This document shows, piece after piece, positions 23,201 to 34,299 of a stretch of 64,000 nt of DNA. The translations under genes and the position numbers were made by a program. This stretch comes from Akanthomyces muscarius (lineage: Eukaryota; Ascomycota; Sordariomycetes; Hypocreales; Cordycipitaceae), in NCBI RefSeq assembly GCF_028009165.1, contig NC_079242.1, forward strand, positions 4,278,001 through 4,342,000, given 5' to 3'. The notes below the pieces were generated by a model. The model was not told where the DNA came from, searched no databases, and worked only from the letters and a program-made list of their open reading frames with translations. Position 1 is the stretch's first letter; every line of letters starts with the position of its first letter.

Positions 23201-25607
23201 GGCCAGATAGAATAGACATGTCTGCGTTGACTGTTAGAGTCTCGGACGCCCGATGGAGCTCTTTCCGGGTGGATGGGGTAGCAAGACGCGGGAGCCCCCT
23301 TCCTCTACTATCTGTAGGAGATCTGCTGGTAGGCTCAAGGCATACGCTGCTATTGCCGGCTGACAGATGGCTTGTGTAGTCAGTATTGGCCTTTGCAGCA
23401 CGTCCCCTTGCCTGTAGTACTTGTCGGCCGATGGTCGCAGAGTGGGGTTTCTTCTTGGCGGCGGGCATGATCTGAGGCTTGAATGAAGGGTTGCAAGGGG
23501 TTTGTGACTTTTCAAGGTGGTACTTCAAGCCCACATCATTTTTCCAAGTACCAGAACAATTTTCGCATCTGAACTGATGATTGCTGGGAGCTTTTCGACC
23601 GGTTTGTCCGTCATCGCGGATCCTCGGACGACCACGACCACGCACTGCTGGTTCCGGTATCTGGTCACCTGGCCTTTCATCTAAGATCTCCACTTCAACA
23701 GTGTCTCCATGAGGCTCTCTTTCGACCGCCTGATCGCTCGGTGCGGTGTCTCTTTCTTCCTTCATGACCACCGATCGGGCGGCAGCCTCACGAACTCCTC
23801 CTATTGCTGTGTTTCGCACCGCCGTGGATTCGCGAGGAAGCACGTCGTGGGAGCCGTTTCGTAGTTCCGGCCTGATCTTCTTTGGGCGGCCTCTTCTTTT
23901 CTGCTGGGAAAGGCCTCGTTGGCACAGGTCCGATAGTGTTGGTGGTAGGGTGGACGGTAGTCTTGATGCTTGAGCGGTGTGAACGTTCCCAAGGGCCAGA
24001 GATGTGAAGCCGTATAGCTCAGAAGATCTGCTGCTATCTTGTTTGCGCTTCGGCTTTGACTGGTGGGTTTTCTGAGGAGCATCGTGCTGCTGTGTTCCCA
24101 GATTCACCATAGAGTACCAATACAATGAAGAAGACTTGCCAGGCCGACCGCGCTCACTTTTGACAGCGAGATGCCTCACGTTGCTTGGTTGTATGTTGTC
24201 CGTCGATATCGCAGCTGTCAGGCCAGCCAGATAGCGAGTGAAGCTGGATCCAATCGTTATCGCGCACAGTTGTGGATTCGTTAAACCATCAGACCCTGCT
24301 TCTTCGATACAAAGAGCAACAAGAGAAGTTATCGGAGTGTAAATAGACCACAACGGGCATTGCGATTCTCCAAACCCTTGAACACCCCTCAAGGCATTAG
24401 TCGTGATGATTTCATCTTCGCCATTCTCTTGTGTAGAGAGCCTGGAATATTTTGTTGTCCGTTTACCGGTGGCCAAGAAAATGGACCAGTCCCTCGCATT
24501 CATGTCTCTGTTGAAGCGAATGCAGTCTTTAAAGATGCGATTGTTGAGCTTTGCGGCGACATATCGAATAGTTCCCCGGGAATTGAGAAATCTGCATATT
24601 TTAGAAACGACTTTCATCTGCCAAGTCATTCCCAAAACTCCAAGCTTTGACTTCAAATCTTGAAGGCGCATGACGTTCCACTCTTTGCAGATTGCCATGA
24701 CAGTAGTCGCAAGTACTTTGTAGTCGATGGAGTCACCCGTCCATCTCGTGTGCCACGGAACAGGCTCCAAGCTATCGACTAAGCATTGCCTTGAGAGAGT
24801 GATGTTTGTCTCTGTTTCGTTTCTTTCCTTCGTCTCGTCTGGTGTGGACGGCGCGAGGAACTTGAGCCAGAGCTTGCTTGTCTTCGTACCGCGAACCAGA
24901 GTAGTCCGCTTCGTTATGTAGCCCTTCTCTACCAAACAGCTTGTCCGCTTTGGTACTGAGCGCTTGTCTTGGCCGACTAGCCTACCCAAATCACCTTGCA
25001 GAATCCCTTTGCCCGTGGTGGAGGCGATGCCTTGTAGAAGGATCCATTCGGATCGAGGAATGCGTTTGTGATCGACACCATGCCCAGTTAGCGATTCCCA
25101 CATAGTATTTTCCGATACATATATGCGCACGGCTTCTTTCTCCTGTGTAATTGTCTCTGAGGGTGGCGCGGGTGCTGAGGCCTCCACGACGGGCGATTTT
25201 GTACCCAGGGAAAGTATCTGGGTTAAGGGATAAGCATTGTATTTCCGGTCATATCCAACGGAGATATCTTTCCTCTCTGCGACCCAGGTCCAGATAACTG
25301 CAGTGGTGCGATAGGCATCCGACTGTGGATTTTCCAGGATATGGACGATTTCAGTTTGCGACGGCTCGCGCTCGCTAATCGAAAGCAAGACGAGAATCGA
25401 TGCGAGAAGTTCCGATACAGGACAACCTGATGGCACCGTTAGAAGTTGGAGCATATGGTTACATCACTGATCTCCTTGGCGAAGCCTTTCTTGCTTGAGC
25501 GCCCATGGCAAATCGATCACAAGGAAGATGTGTAGCGTACCTTGTTCACCAGCGCAAGATGAAAGAAGCACTATGCGCTCCAGTAATCCTTCAAGATTCG
25601 TCACCAT
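20220..25607 (-). CDS. TFC3: TFIIIC B-block-binding subunit (TFC3/GTF3C1)
   Basis: Largest subunit of the RNA polymerase III factor TFIIIC; binds the B box of tRNA genes. Two exons on minus: 25607-25541 and 25426-20220 with a 114-nt intron; 5,274 nt, 1,757 residues. The first exon gives MVTNLEGLLERIVLLSSCAG, joining at Gly to CPVSELL, which matches the winged-helix start of the family. Splicing to this point was preferred over the internal ATG at 25454. Further winged-helix segments lie around residues 150-190 (GDLGRLVGQDKRSVPKR). Basic AT-hook-like motifs (KRRGRPKK near residue 534, RGRGRPRIRD near 621) flank a single C2H2-like finger (CENC...H...C near 640). The C-terminal third is the extended Tfc3 region. 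A single 5.2 kb exon is unusual beside its intron-rich neighbours. Confidence 0.93.
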
Positions 25608-25874
25608 GGCTTAGAATGCAAATTAATCAATGGGTCATGGTGTAAGTGAATAAAAATTTCATCTCCATCGTTTGTCCACAGGAGTTGAACTCGCAACCAG
25701 AGCGCGAAGGATCGCGCTCACGCTAGATTTTTCTTCCCACTGCGAAAATGTGGGGCGGGTGCCGACCACGATCTTGCGGGAGGAGTCTGGAGAGTGACAC
25801 ACTTTAAAAACAGACACATTATGCTCGGGAGCTCTTCGACGGTACGTCATTAGATTCATCGTGCCAGCTTTGGC

Positions 25875-26851
25875 CTACGAGACGTGTATTATGTCTGCCT
25901 TCCCTTGCCTTTGAGCCTCCATTTTGCGTTGCTCATGCTCTCGAATTCGTCGATATGCCTCCACCACGTCTTTTCTCTCCTCCTCGAGTTGTTCGCGCCG
26001 CCTCAGACTGCCAGCAGCTTTTGGCGTACTTCCAACATTAACTGTTGCTGTTCCTACAACCTTAAGAAGCCTAGACTGCTTTTTGTGTAACTCTGGGGGA
26101 GCCTCTACCACATCATTCAAGCTATGTTTCACCTCTCCCCTCTTCTTCTTCAAGTCTGCCCAAGGATCGTCATCCGAGGCATCTTTGCCACGCTTCCCCT
26201 TCTTCTTCTTTTTAGTGCCGTCCTCATCGTCCAAAAAAGATGTCGGCAGGATGCCTGCTCCGTCATTTTCAAGTTCACGCTCAACCGCCAGTTCTTTATC
26301 TTCCTCCCTCTGGTCTTGGATCTTTTGCTCTTCTTCTCGCCACTGGTCGTATAATTTGTGCATTTTGCGCTCTTTTCGGGTTCTCTTGACCTTGATGCCC
26401 TCTAAGTCTTTGCCTCCCTTGATGCCCGACTTTGTCGATACGCCTGCCAACGGCATTGCAGCATCTACACGTGCCGCAAACGCTCTCAGGTCTTCGCCGG
26501 GCTTGATTTGAAGCGGTTCGCTTCGCTGGCTCGGTTCTATTGTCGTAGACTGTTTTTTATTACCATTGTCAAGACCAGGGTGGGACTTTTTCCCGGACGA
26601 GAATGCCATCAGTCGCTTGAAGGCACGAGGCGCATCGTCGTCAGTTTTTGCCTGGCGGCGCTTCTTTGCTTGCCTGGACGTGCCATTCGATACAACTGAT
26701 TTCTTAGAATTGACGGGAAGTGGCATTGCTCGTTGCGACGGCGGTAAGTTGAAGCTGCACCCATCATTAGTCCCAGAGCGTTGGTAACAGAAGTATGCGC
26801 AGAAACATACTCAGCATCGTCGCCTCTCTTCCGCTTGTGCTTATGCGGCAT
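25875..26851 (-). CDS. Basic coiled-coil protein, probably nucleolar (CCDC137-like)
   Basis: Function not established. Two exons on minus: 26851-26811 and 26754-25875; 921 nt, 306 residues. The N-terminus is MPHKHKRKRGDDAE, splicing into FNLPPSQRAMPLP, a start conserved in fungal relatives that automatic annotation sometimes mislabels as urease accessory protein. The body is highly charged. It has a KRTRKERKMHKLYDQWREE helix, a lysine run (KKKKKGKRGK) resembling a nuclear/nucleolar localisation signal, a DDPWADLKKKR motif and a C-terminal Glu/Arg coiled coil ending near EQRKMEAQR. This composition is common in ribosome-assembly factors, and EBP2 lies next to it, but a role there is only inference. 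The gene could equally be a general nuclear protein. Confidence 0.82.
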
Positions 26852-28701
26852 GCTGTAATTGAAAGGTGCTGTGTCCCACAATGTATGGGAGCAGTTCACA
26901 CTCTATTGCAGACTCGTAATGCGACGATCGTAGGTTTTGCCGGTCAAAAAGGAGATATGCGATGAATCGTGGGAAAAAAAGTCGGTTTGCAAGACCCGAT
27001 ACCAGCGAATTTTTATGGGTCTTGGCGGGGCTGCCACTAGCCAATAACCGGAAAGTTCGCGATTGGGGTTTCCGCAAGACACAATACAAATTTGAAAACA
27101 TGCGAGTCGGTTTTTAAGTAAAATGGGATTGTCTCTTGTAAGATCGAAGAGAGTCCTACGAGCCGAGAGCGTAGTAGAGCCAAGTTAGTATTGTGCGCCA
27201 TAGCCACCGACGCCTTTGTTTGCACTGCCGCCCCACAGCTACCAGAGAACAATAGTAAGAGATAAAGCGTATGGTATATCTCCTTCCTAGCGCGACTTTA
27301 GTTAAATGAACGGCTGTTCTTCACTCTTCCCCTCTTTGAATATGTTTCTTGTTGTCTTCCACTCAGCCAATCGAGTGCCCCTAAGTACTCCTTTACCCAT
27401 CTGATATAGAACGCCACTACTCCCGCTGGAGACCCGATTCAAGAACAATACTAAGGTCAGCACAGAGCTCAATCTGAGCTGCAAGGAACAATGCGACATT
27501 ATAGCTTTGACATTTGCCTTTCGTGTGAACGTAGATATGCTCTCATAAGACATAAGGTCCCCTGCCTGTTCCTGGCGTCTACACTTTCTTCTTCGCCGTG
27601 CGTGCCAAAATCAACCAACCATAACGCAATCATACTATATCATACCATACTATACCGCAAATTCAAGGCACAGAAACTTCGACATGCCTATGATTCATTA
27701 CACAAGAACGAATCGCAGAGGTCAGAAAAAGAACGGCACTGGTTCTCTGCCTCGTGAGCTTCAGCCCAGACACTTCATGACGGACCATATCCAAGCAGAC
27801 GAAAGCAACACCTTCGCAAAGCCAGCAGCCGTGAGCTCGAATGCGACTGAGAAGTTCTCCAGCTACCAAGCGTGTATCATAATGTAAAATCTTGGCTCTT
27901 CACCAAAATTTTGTGCTTCGCTTCTTCGAACTCGACCAGTACCCCAAAATCACACATTCGTTTACGCCGCTCCAGTTCTCAAATTACCTTTTACTCGCCA
28001 ATTTCAGCTGATTATTCCAATATCGATCGGCTTCGGACTTAATTACAATTATGTGCCGTTAGAAGCTATTTTTTTTTTCCAATACCAAACGTCGACAACA
28101 TTTTCAGTGGCGACTTACAGCTGGTCTGAAGTGCTGCGAGACGACAATGTGGGGACTTCTTGGATCATGTATAAACCTCCTTTCTTCTACAGCTTGAGAT
28201 AATGGCTCTAATTTTAATTCAGACAAACTCGCGCTGGTTCTTCCGCGAAGCAAATTCTCTTAATTCCCCAAATACTCTGTAGGGACATTTCTTTCTTTCT
28301 CTTTCGTAGATGGGAAATAAGTCACAGGCGAGCAAGCGTTGGCGTTACCAGGAGAGAGGACAGCCATGAAGTGGAAGTTGAACGACCTCGTGCAGATCTT
28401 TCCGTATTCATCTTCTTGAAATAATGCCTGTTTCTGTCTGTACACTGCAGCTTTCTCAGACAACATACTTCCTATCCGCGTGCCGCCGACCTACTGGTAG
28501 CAGTCACTAGTGGGGCAAATCCATGTTAGCGGTGTGCAGCCCAGCGGCAGAATTTTGAGATTTTCTTGGCTGGACTTTTTTTTTGGGCGGGTTGCTGCCG
28601 ACTCTCCAAAAGCGCAGGGCAGAGTTGCAACTCCGGATTTTTTTTATCAACACCCTTGAACCAAGATCTGACTGTCTTGTGAGCACTAACTGGTTGTTGA
28701 A
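26852..28701. promoter_or_regulatory. Divergent intergenic region, basic protein / EBP2
   Basis: About 1.85 kb between head-to-head genes. The largest ORFs (for example 27302-27553 and 28507-28833 minus) have no recognisable domains and are probably chance. Poly-T runs occur at about 28069-28078 and 28570-28577. I looked for tRNA arms and box C/D or H/ACA hallmarks and found nothing I could support. Confidence 0.5.
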
Positions 28702-29924
28702 ATGGAACCCCAAAAGGCCAAGCTGCGAAAGCAGTCCAAAGTCTCTCGCAATGCTGCTACGAAGGTCTCGTCGCATGCTGGCGATTCTTCCGACGAAAAC
28801 GAAAATGGCGCTCTCAAGGTCGCACTGCTCCATCTACAACTTCAGATACTTGATCCCAAGCGCTAACTTATACCTTATAGTTTGACATTGACGGCATTGA
28901 CGACAGTGATACGTCTGAATCGTCTATTGAGTTGGAGAAACGCCTTCCCAAAAGCCGTAGATCCGCCGAATCGAAGAACACGCCTTCTGCAGATGATGAT
29001 GACGACGACGACGATGACGACGATGACGAAGACATTCCCGTCTCAGACCTCGAAGATCTAAACGAAGAAGATCGCGAGGACCTTATTCCGCACACGCGGT
29101 TAACTATAAACAATACGTCAGCCCTGCTTGCATCTCTCGACCGCATATCCATTCCTACAGGCAATGATGTGCCTTTCGCGACGCATCAGATCATCGTCTC
29201 ATCCGCTACGACGGCCGAGTCCATTCCTGATGTATCAGACGACCTTCAGCGAGAGCTTGCTTTCTACACCCAGTGCCTCGAAGCAGCCCGACAGGGTAGA
29301 AGCAAACTTCTAACCGAAGGTGTACCCTTTTCTCGGCCAAAGGACTATTTCGCCGAAATGGTTAAGGAAGATGCGCACATGGAAAAGGTCAAAGCCAAGC
29401 TGGTTGAAGAAGCCTCTGCAAAGAAAGCCTCTGCCGAAGCGCGTAAGCAGCGCGACCTGAAGAAGTTCGGCAAACAAGTCCAGGTTGCAAAACTGCAAGA
29501 GCGACAAAAGGCCAAGCGTGAAACGCTAGAGAAGATCAAAACGCTGAAGAGAAGTATGGATACATGCAGTATCGTGTAAATTAATCAATGTGCTAACACG
29601 AATGTTCCAGAGCGTCAAGACTCCGGCGGGGACATGGGCACTAAGGAAGGTGATTTGTTTGACGTGGCAGTCGACGACGAGATCTCCAAGCACTCGCAGC
29701 GCTCTACTGCGGGCCGGTCATCGTCGAGCACAAACTCGAAGCGCCAAAAGAAGAACGATAAATTTGGTTTTGGTGGTAAGAAGAAGCATGTCAAATCCGG
29801 CGACGCGATGAGCTCGGGCGATTTGAGTGGCTTCAACGCCAAGAAGATGAAGGCTGGTGGCGCCAAGTTTAAAAAGTCGAGCCGCCCTGGCAAGAGCAGG
29901 AGAAAGGCCATGACAAGCAAATAA
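28702..29924 (+). CDS. EBP2: rRNA-processing protein EBP2
   Basis: Nucleolar factor needed for 27S pre-rRNA processing and 60S subunit assembly. Exons 28702-28818, 28881-29553, 29611-29924; 1,104 nt, 367 residues. The acidic N-terminal half contains an Asp run of about 13 residues coded by GAC/GAT repeats (around 28995-29035). The conserved Ebp2 domain follows: RELAFYTQCLEAARQGR, then GVPFSRPKDYFAEMVKED, HMEKVKAKL, and RDLKKFGKQVQVAKLQERQ. The basic C-terminus (DKFGFGGKKKHVK, RPGKSRRKAM) is diagnostic of the family. The first intron has a weak donor (AAG|GTCGCA) but its acceptor and the resulting frame are good. SPB1, another nucleolar factor, lies 12 kb downstream. Confidence 0.96.
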
Positions 29925-30718
29925 AAGTCGGCAGCGCAAGCTTGCATGGTTTGGGCATCGATCTTATGCGACCTTGTATTAGTGTACAAACTGAATCACT
30001 CGATTGATCTATCTGATGCTTCCGATGTTAGGTTGACACAGTACCTTCACTTGTGGAGAAGTAGGTGCATAAGTTTTTAGATTGGAACATGATTCATCCA
30101 AATTCATCTATGAAAACAAAAGGATATATAAAGTGAGGGTGGATAGAGAGGTAAGCGCCACACTGATACAGAAATTCAGTGATAAATAAGTGACAGTCAT
30201 CCTCGCCGGCTGCCACCGTATCACCACAGCAGTGCGAACAGATGAGTCTGGGCTTTTCTCCGCACCAGTCTTCCCCAACGCAGAATGTCGCTAAAATGTT
30301 ATTGGTAACCCAAAAGAAAAACGCAAGGTGATGCAATTGCCCAACCTTAAGTAAGGATTTCCCGAAATATATTTGCCTTGCTGCTTCTCAGGCCTCAAAT
30401 TTCATGTATAGCCAAACCCTTTGGCCGGAACGAGTAAGTATGCTGGTTGAGTGGTGCGGTTGGCCATCATCGAAAAGATGGCAAGCAGTAACGTCGTATA
30501 CAGTCGGAGACGGAAGACATGAAAGCTGTAAGCCGAAGTCGTGACCGTCCAAATGCGCCTGAAAAATCCCATGGTATCGAAAAGAGAATGCAGAGTTTCA
30601 AACAGCGTTACCATGCGATGCAAATGCGGTAGCTCCTGCAAAACTGTGACTGTGACGTCGCAGCATTCGGAGAACCAAATATCATATTAAATATCGCCCA
30701 TGACAGTGCTGCAACTGA
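29925..30718. other. Intergenic region between EBP2 and SamB stops
   Basis: Convergent 3' regions of EBP2 (+) and the MYND protein (-), about 790 bases. ORFs at 30094-30336 and 30402-30641 on minus have no family resemblance and are treated as chance. Nothing else seen. Confidence 0.55.
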
Positions 30719-32575
30719 TTATTGGGAAGCTGCGACACACCAGTGGCGGTGGAAAGCCCAGGCGCTCTTTTGGCATTCCTTGCTGCAATATTTCGTCCGA
30801 CGGCATCGGCGGCATTTCGCAAATTGTCTCGGGAATTCTTCCCAGGTTCCACACTGATAGTATGCGCACTGTCGAATGCCTCCCCGCGTATCGTCTTTGC
30901 GGCATAAATTGCGCATGACCACGCCAGCCCAATATTGCATGTCAGTACTGTGATATCTAACAGTGAACTTCTCAACCAATGGGAAGAGATTGAAGTCATT
31001 TGGCAGCAGGTATTCTTCGTCGACAGCCACAGAATCGTCAATTTCTTCACCCTCACTTTCGCCATCGAGTGCCGCAAGGTCCTTGCCAATAGCCAGCCTA
31101 GGAACTAGGTGGCTGTTTTGGAAATATGAGCGGAGTCCGCAGTATTTTGAAACATAGGCAAGGAGTTGCAGTGACATGAGAACATCTTCCTCCCTCGGCA
31201 TAACGGCCAGCATTTGCGGATTTGGCACGAAATGGCGATCTAGCAAATATCTTGGCACCGATGACGTTGGCGCATTTGGCTGAGGAGGTGAAACCAGAGA
31301 GGGGCGGTTTGGTGACAGCCCGATAGGTGGGACAGGAGCAGGAGCTACCTCACTCCCAATAATGCCATCAATGGGAGAGCGATGAGTGATGTTAAAGGCA
31401 CCAGTGTCCTGCGTCTCGGAGACAGTTGCACCAGTCAGTTCAAGTGACTCCGTGGCCAGCATGCCTTCGCCATCATCCATGGTGATATCCTGTATTCCAA
31501 CAGCAGACCGCATATCTCCAGTTCCAGTCATCTCAGCATCTGGCGATTCATCGGATGGCATGCTGTCGTTATTTATATCGTCGACTTCAGCGGTAGAGTT
31601 TTGGTGACGAATTGATGGTCTCCGGCGCTGCGGGTTGGTTTCATCAATGTTCGCAGTCGGTAGCACAGTCGGAGAGCGTAGTTGAGGAGGGGGGAGCGGC
31701 GTTGTCGGTGAGGTTGGCTGGGACACAAGTTCGGATTGTCCTAGGAGCGCCATAGATGCTAAACGATCAGCGTCTCTCACAGGACGCACCAGGCCATCAA
31801 TAGCTTCCATCATAGGAATAGCTGGCGCCATGTGTTGGACGGCCTGTCGGGTTGTGATAGCTTGGCCCTCAGTACCTCGAAAGCTGTGGCGATGGCGGGT
31901 TGGTGTAACTGCTAACCGATCCGAAGTCACTGATCTTGTCGGGGAAGATGTAGGAGCTGCTTCTGATGCCTGACGCGGGGCAGCAGTAGATGGTCCCGCG
32001 TAGCTGGCTGTGACATCAATCGATGGAGGCAGTCCTTGTCTCCGTATTGTCCTGTGTTCATTTTCATTGCGTGATGATCTATTCGCAAAGAGGCCGGAAG
32101 CCCTGGACGATACGCGATGGTCGTGGCTTCTGTGTCGGTGATGGTGCTCGTGTATCTGCTTCTGTTTCGCTTCGTCTGCCTTCTCGCGGCATCGATCGAT
32201 CACCTTGATATAATTATCGAGAATGGTAGCGATGACAGGAACCATGTCGGCCTCGACGACACGCGTGCGAACATTCTCCGTTCCGCGCACACCAATGTTG
32301 ACAACACATTGAAATGCTAGGTTCCATTTCCACATGCCCATCATATCTTTGCTCCTGCCCTGTTTTAGGATGCAGACGAGCCGTTCGATGCCTCCATCAA
32401 CGGTCAGTATGTCTCGAATGCGCGCGGATGATGTCGTGAGGTATGCAAGATGATTGAGCGAGTTGATCAGTGGAAGGGTAGAGGTGCAGTCGAGCGCCCG
32501 GCGGTCATACAACGCAGTGGTGATGCCCACTGACGCCTTGTTGACGTTCGGGATACTGAAGTTGACTTCTCTCAT
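30719..32575 (-). CDS. samB: SamB/MUB1 MYND-type zinc finger protein
   Basis: Homologue of Aspergillus SamB (morphogenesis) and yeast Mub1, which works with the ubiquitin ligase Ubr2 in turnover of the proteasome regulator Rpn4. Single exon, 618 residues. The N-terminal 140 residues are the strongly conserved armadillo-like part (MREVNFSIPNVNKASV, TSTLPLINSLNHLAYL, ILTVDGGIERLVCILK). A long, poorly conserved Ser/Pro-rich middle contains a His-rich patch (HEHHHRHRSHDH). After NLFPLVEKFTVR and QYWAGVVMRNLCRKD comes the C-terminal MYND finger (C-x4-C ... CRRCRRTKYCSKECQ ... H-x3-C). The start is fixed by conservation. A long leader with an upstream ORF (33166-32960) suggests possible translational control. 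Confidence 0.94.
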   Translation of the reverse strand: MREVNFSIPNVNKASVGITTALYDRRALDCTSTLPLINSLNHLAYLTTSSARIRDILTVDGGIERLVCILKQGRSKDMMGMWKWNLAFQCVVNIGVRGTENVRTRVVEADMVPVIATILDNYIKVIDRCREKADEAKQKQIHEHHHRHRSHDHRVSSRASGLFANRSSRNENEHRTIRRQGLPPSIDVTASYAGPSTAAPRQASEAAPTSSPTRSVTSDRLAVTPTRHRHSFRGTEGQAITTRQAVQHMAPAIPMMEAIDGLVRPVRDADRLASMALLGQSELVSQPTSPTTPLPPPQLRSPTVLPTANIDETNPQRRRPSIRHQNSTAEVDDINNDSMPSDESPDAEMTGTGDMRSAVGIQDITMDDGEGMLATESLELTGATVSETQDTGAFNITHRSPIDGIIGSEVAPAPVPPIGLSPNRPSLVSPPQPNAPTSSVPRYLLDRHFVPNPQMLAVMPREEDVLMSLQLLAYVSKYCGLRSYFQNSHLVPRLAIGKDLAALDGESEGEEIDDSVAVDEEYLLPNDFNLFPLVEKFTVRYHSTDMQYWAGVVMRNLCRKDDTRGGIRQCAYYQCGTWEEFPRQFAKCRRCRRTKYCSKECQKSAWAFHRHWCVAASQ

Positions 32576-34299
32576 TTTGGCAGTCTCCTGTGTGAAAAAG
32601 GCGCTATCGCCGCAATATTGCCAGAGATAGAATCACGGGGAGCCTGCCTCCGCGGCTTAAGCAACTCGAAGGTGAATGATACCAGTGCCCAGCAGCGACG
32701 GGAGTTTCGACCGAGAGCAAGGCGGCGAGGAGTGTCTGTTTAATTCTGTGGCAAATGTATTTTGTGTAGTCGGATTCGGACGGGACACGAGGAGTTTGGC
32801 AGGGAAGGTAGGTGTTTCGAGCTGGCGGCGCCGAGCCGTTGCGACGCTGCAGATTTTGCCCGGTAGTATGTAGGCGTGTTTATGGGATGGCTGCGATGGT
32901 TCTCGGCGATGAAGACCTGCGCGACGTGAAATGCCAGTGATGGTCGAGTAGGTCGTGTTTCAGGCAAGGCTTTTAGGGCCGCCACGTCGTGTCGTGAGCC
33001 AAATGCCTCGAGTGGTGGCAATAGGGCGCGAAAATCTATAGTGTTGCGAGGGCTGACGCGGAAAACACTGTTTGCCAACGACGCTCACCGATGGGGTGGG
33101 AGATATGGGTAGTGGCGAGGCGATATGAAGAGGGTCGAAGAGGAGGTTGGCTGACGAAGACTTCATCCCGCGACGTCAGGGAGATCTAGGTAGGTAGGGT
33201 AGTGTGAGTGAACGGACCGCTCCGGGCACAGTGGCAGAGTGTCTTAGTACCTACCTAGCGACCAGTACTAACCTTTAGCACAGCGTTGTGGTCAAACAGC
33301 CCCTGGGAGCAACTCTACTCCCTTTTAGCGCCTACCTACTGGGTGACCCTGCCACTGGCAGCGGCGTGGCCGAGGTCGTCCACAGTGCGGAGTCTCTGTC
33401 TCGCCACTGCCAGCCACAACGCACCAGAAGTATTTGGGTAGGGGAACCCCTTGGTCCAGCCATTAATAATTGATCTCGGCACCTCAACCATGAGCGAGCG
33501 CATGGTCCCTACTTTCCCAGATAACGGTGAGTGGCTCGGTAGGTATGTTTGAGGTCTCTATGCTCGCGAATTACGTTTTACACGTAGCGACAAATTGTCA
33601 GGCATTGCACGGAGCTGCGGTAGCTGCTGTAACCGCTTCGGTTGCTCGTCCAGAACAGGATTGCCATCAGTCTAAGGGGCCTTTTGTAGCAATGTACTGG
33701 TATGCGGCGGCTACTTATGTGTCTACTATTCTACAATGTTGCACCGTGCAAATAGCAGCAGATTGGGTATCTAGCAGACGCTGGCTGCCATCAGAGAGCC
33801 CAGTGCGGAGTAAGTAAGATGTGGTCAAGGCTGGTACCAGCAATCATCAGACAACCCCAGCTCGCGTCATCCCCCCCCCCCACACTGTGCATCGGATTGG
33901 ATCAGCTGTGTAAGGCACAACTGTAACACAACATGAGAAATCCCAAAGTCTCGAGTACCCAGCTGGTCGTCGCGGTGAGTGGGCACACGCAGAGATATTT
34001 AGGGAGACTAGTCAATTGAAAGAATGGCTGTATGATGATGGGTTTTAGCTGGCAATCATAACCATTGAATGCAGGGTAGAGGCACCAGCAGTGACGCCTC
34101 TACCCAGTTCGCTCCGTAGCTCGTGATATATACTCGCGTGGATGTCCATGCTCACCTCGGCGTGCCGCCCAAAGAAACCCCGGCAACAGATGACCCAGAT
34201 AATATCACAAAGGCTGGCAATGACTAGTACGCGGGAGAAGAAGAACACACAGAAGGGTATACAACTACACCGACAGGTATAATACATGACAGAGAATCG
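32576..34299. other. SamB leader/promoter region and downstream of the two-TM gene
   Basis: About 1.7 kb. The part next to 32575 probably holds the SamB 5' leader, with a 68-codon ATG-started ORF on minus at 33166-32960 that could act as an upstream ORF. TAGGTA/TACCTA motifs lie at 33185-33203, 33246-33259 and 33332-33342. A C10-type run sits near 33870-33882. The plus ORF at 33527-33817 has no coding hallmarks. Otherwise nothing seen. Confidence 0.5.
33185..33345. repeat. TAGGTA/TACCTA motif cluster upstream of SamB
   Basis: Three groups of the short motif (about 33185-33203, 33246-33259, 33332-33342) occur within 160 bases, in both orientations. They lie just upstream of the presumed SamB leader, a location like that of the other clusters in this window. 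Confidence 0.6.

Noticed and set aside
25679..25702. tRNA-like T-arm (GAGTTCAACTCC on minus) near 25690
   Set aside because: The T-stem does not pair over five bases, and no acceptor, D or anticodon arm could be built around it.
25659..25859. 66-codon minus ORF between TFC3 and the basic protein
   Set aside because: Sits in the short TFC3 promoter region; no conserved features.
30682..31089. 135-codon minus ORF overlapping SamB
   Set aside because: Alternate-frame shadow of the conserved MYND-containing end of SamB.
33527..33817. 96-codon plus ORF
   Set aside because: Lies between regulatory repeats, no homology recalled, odd composition; probably chance.
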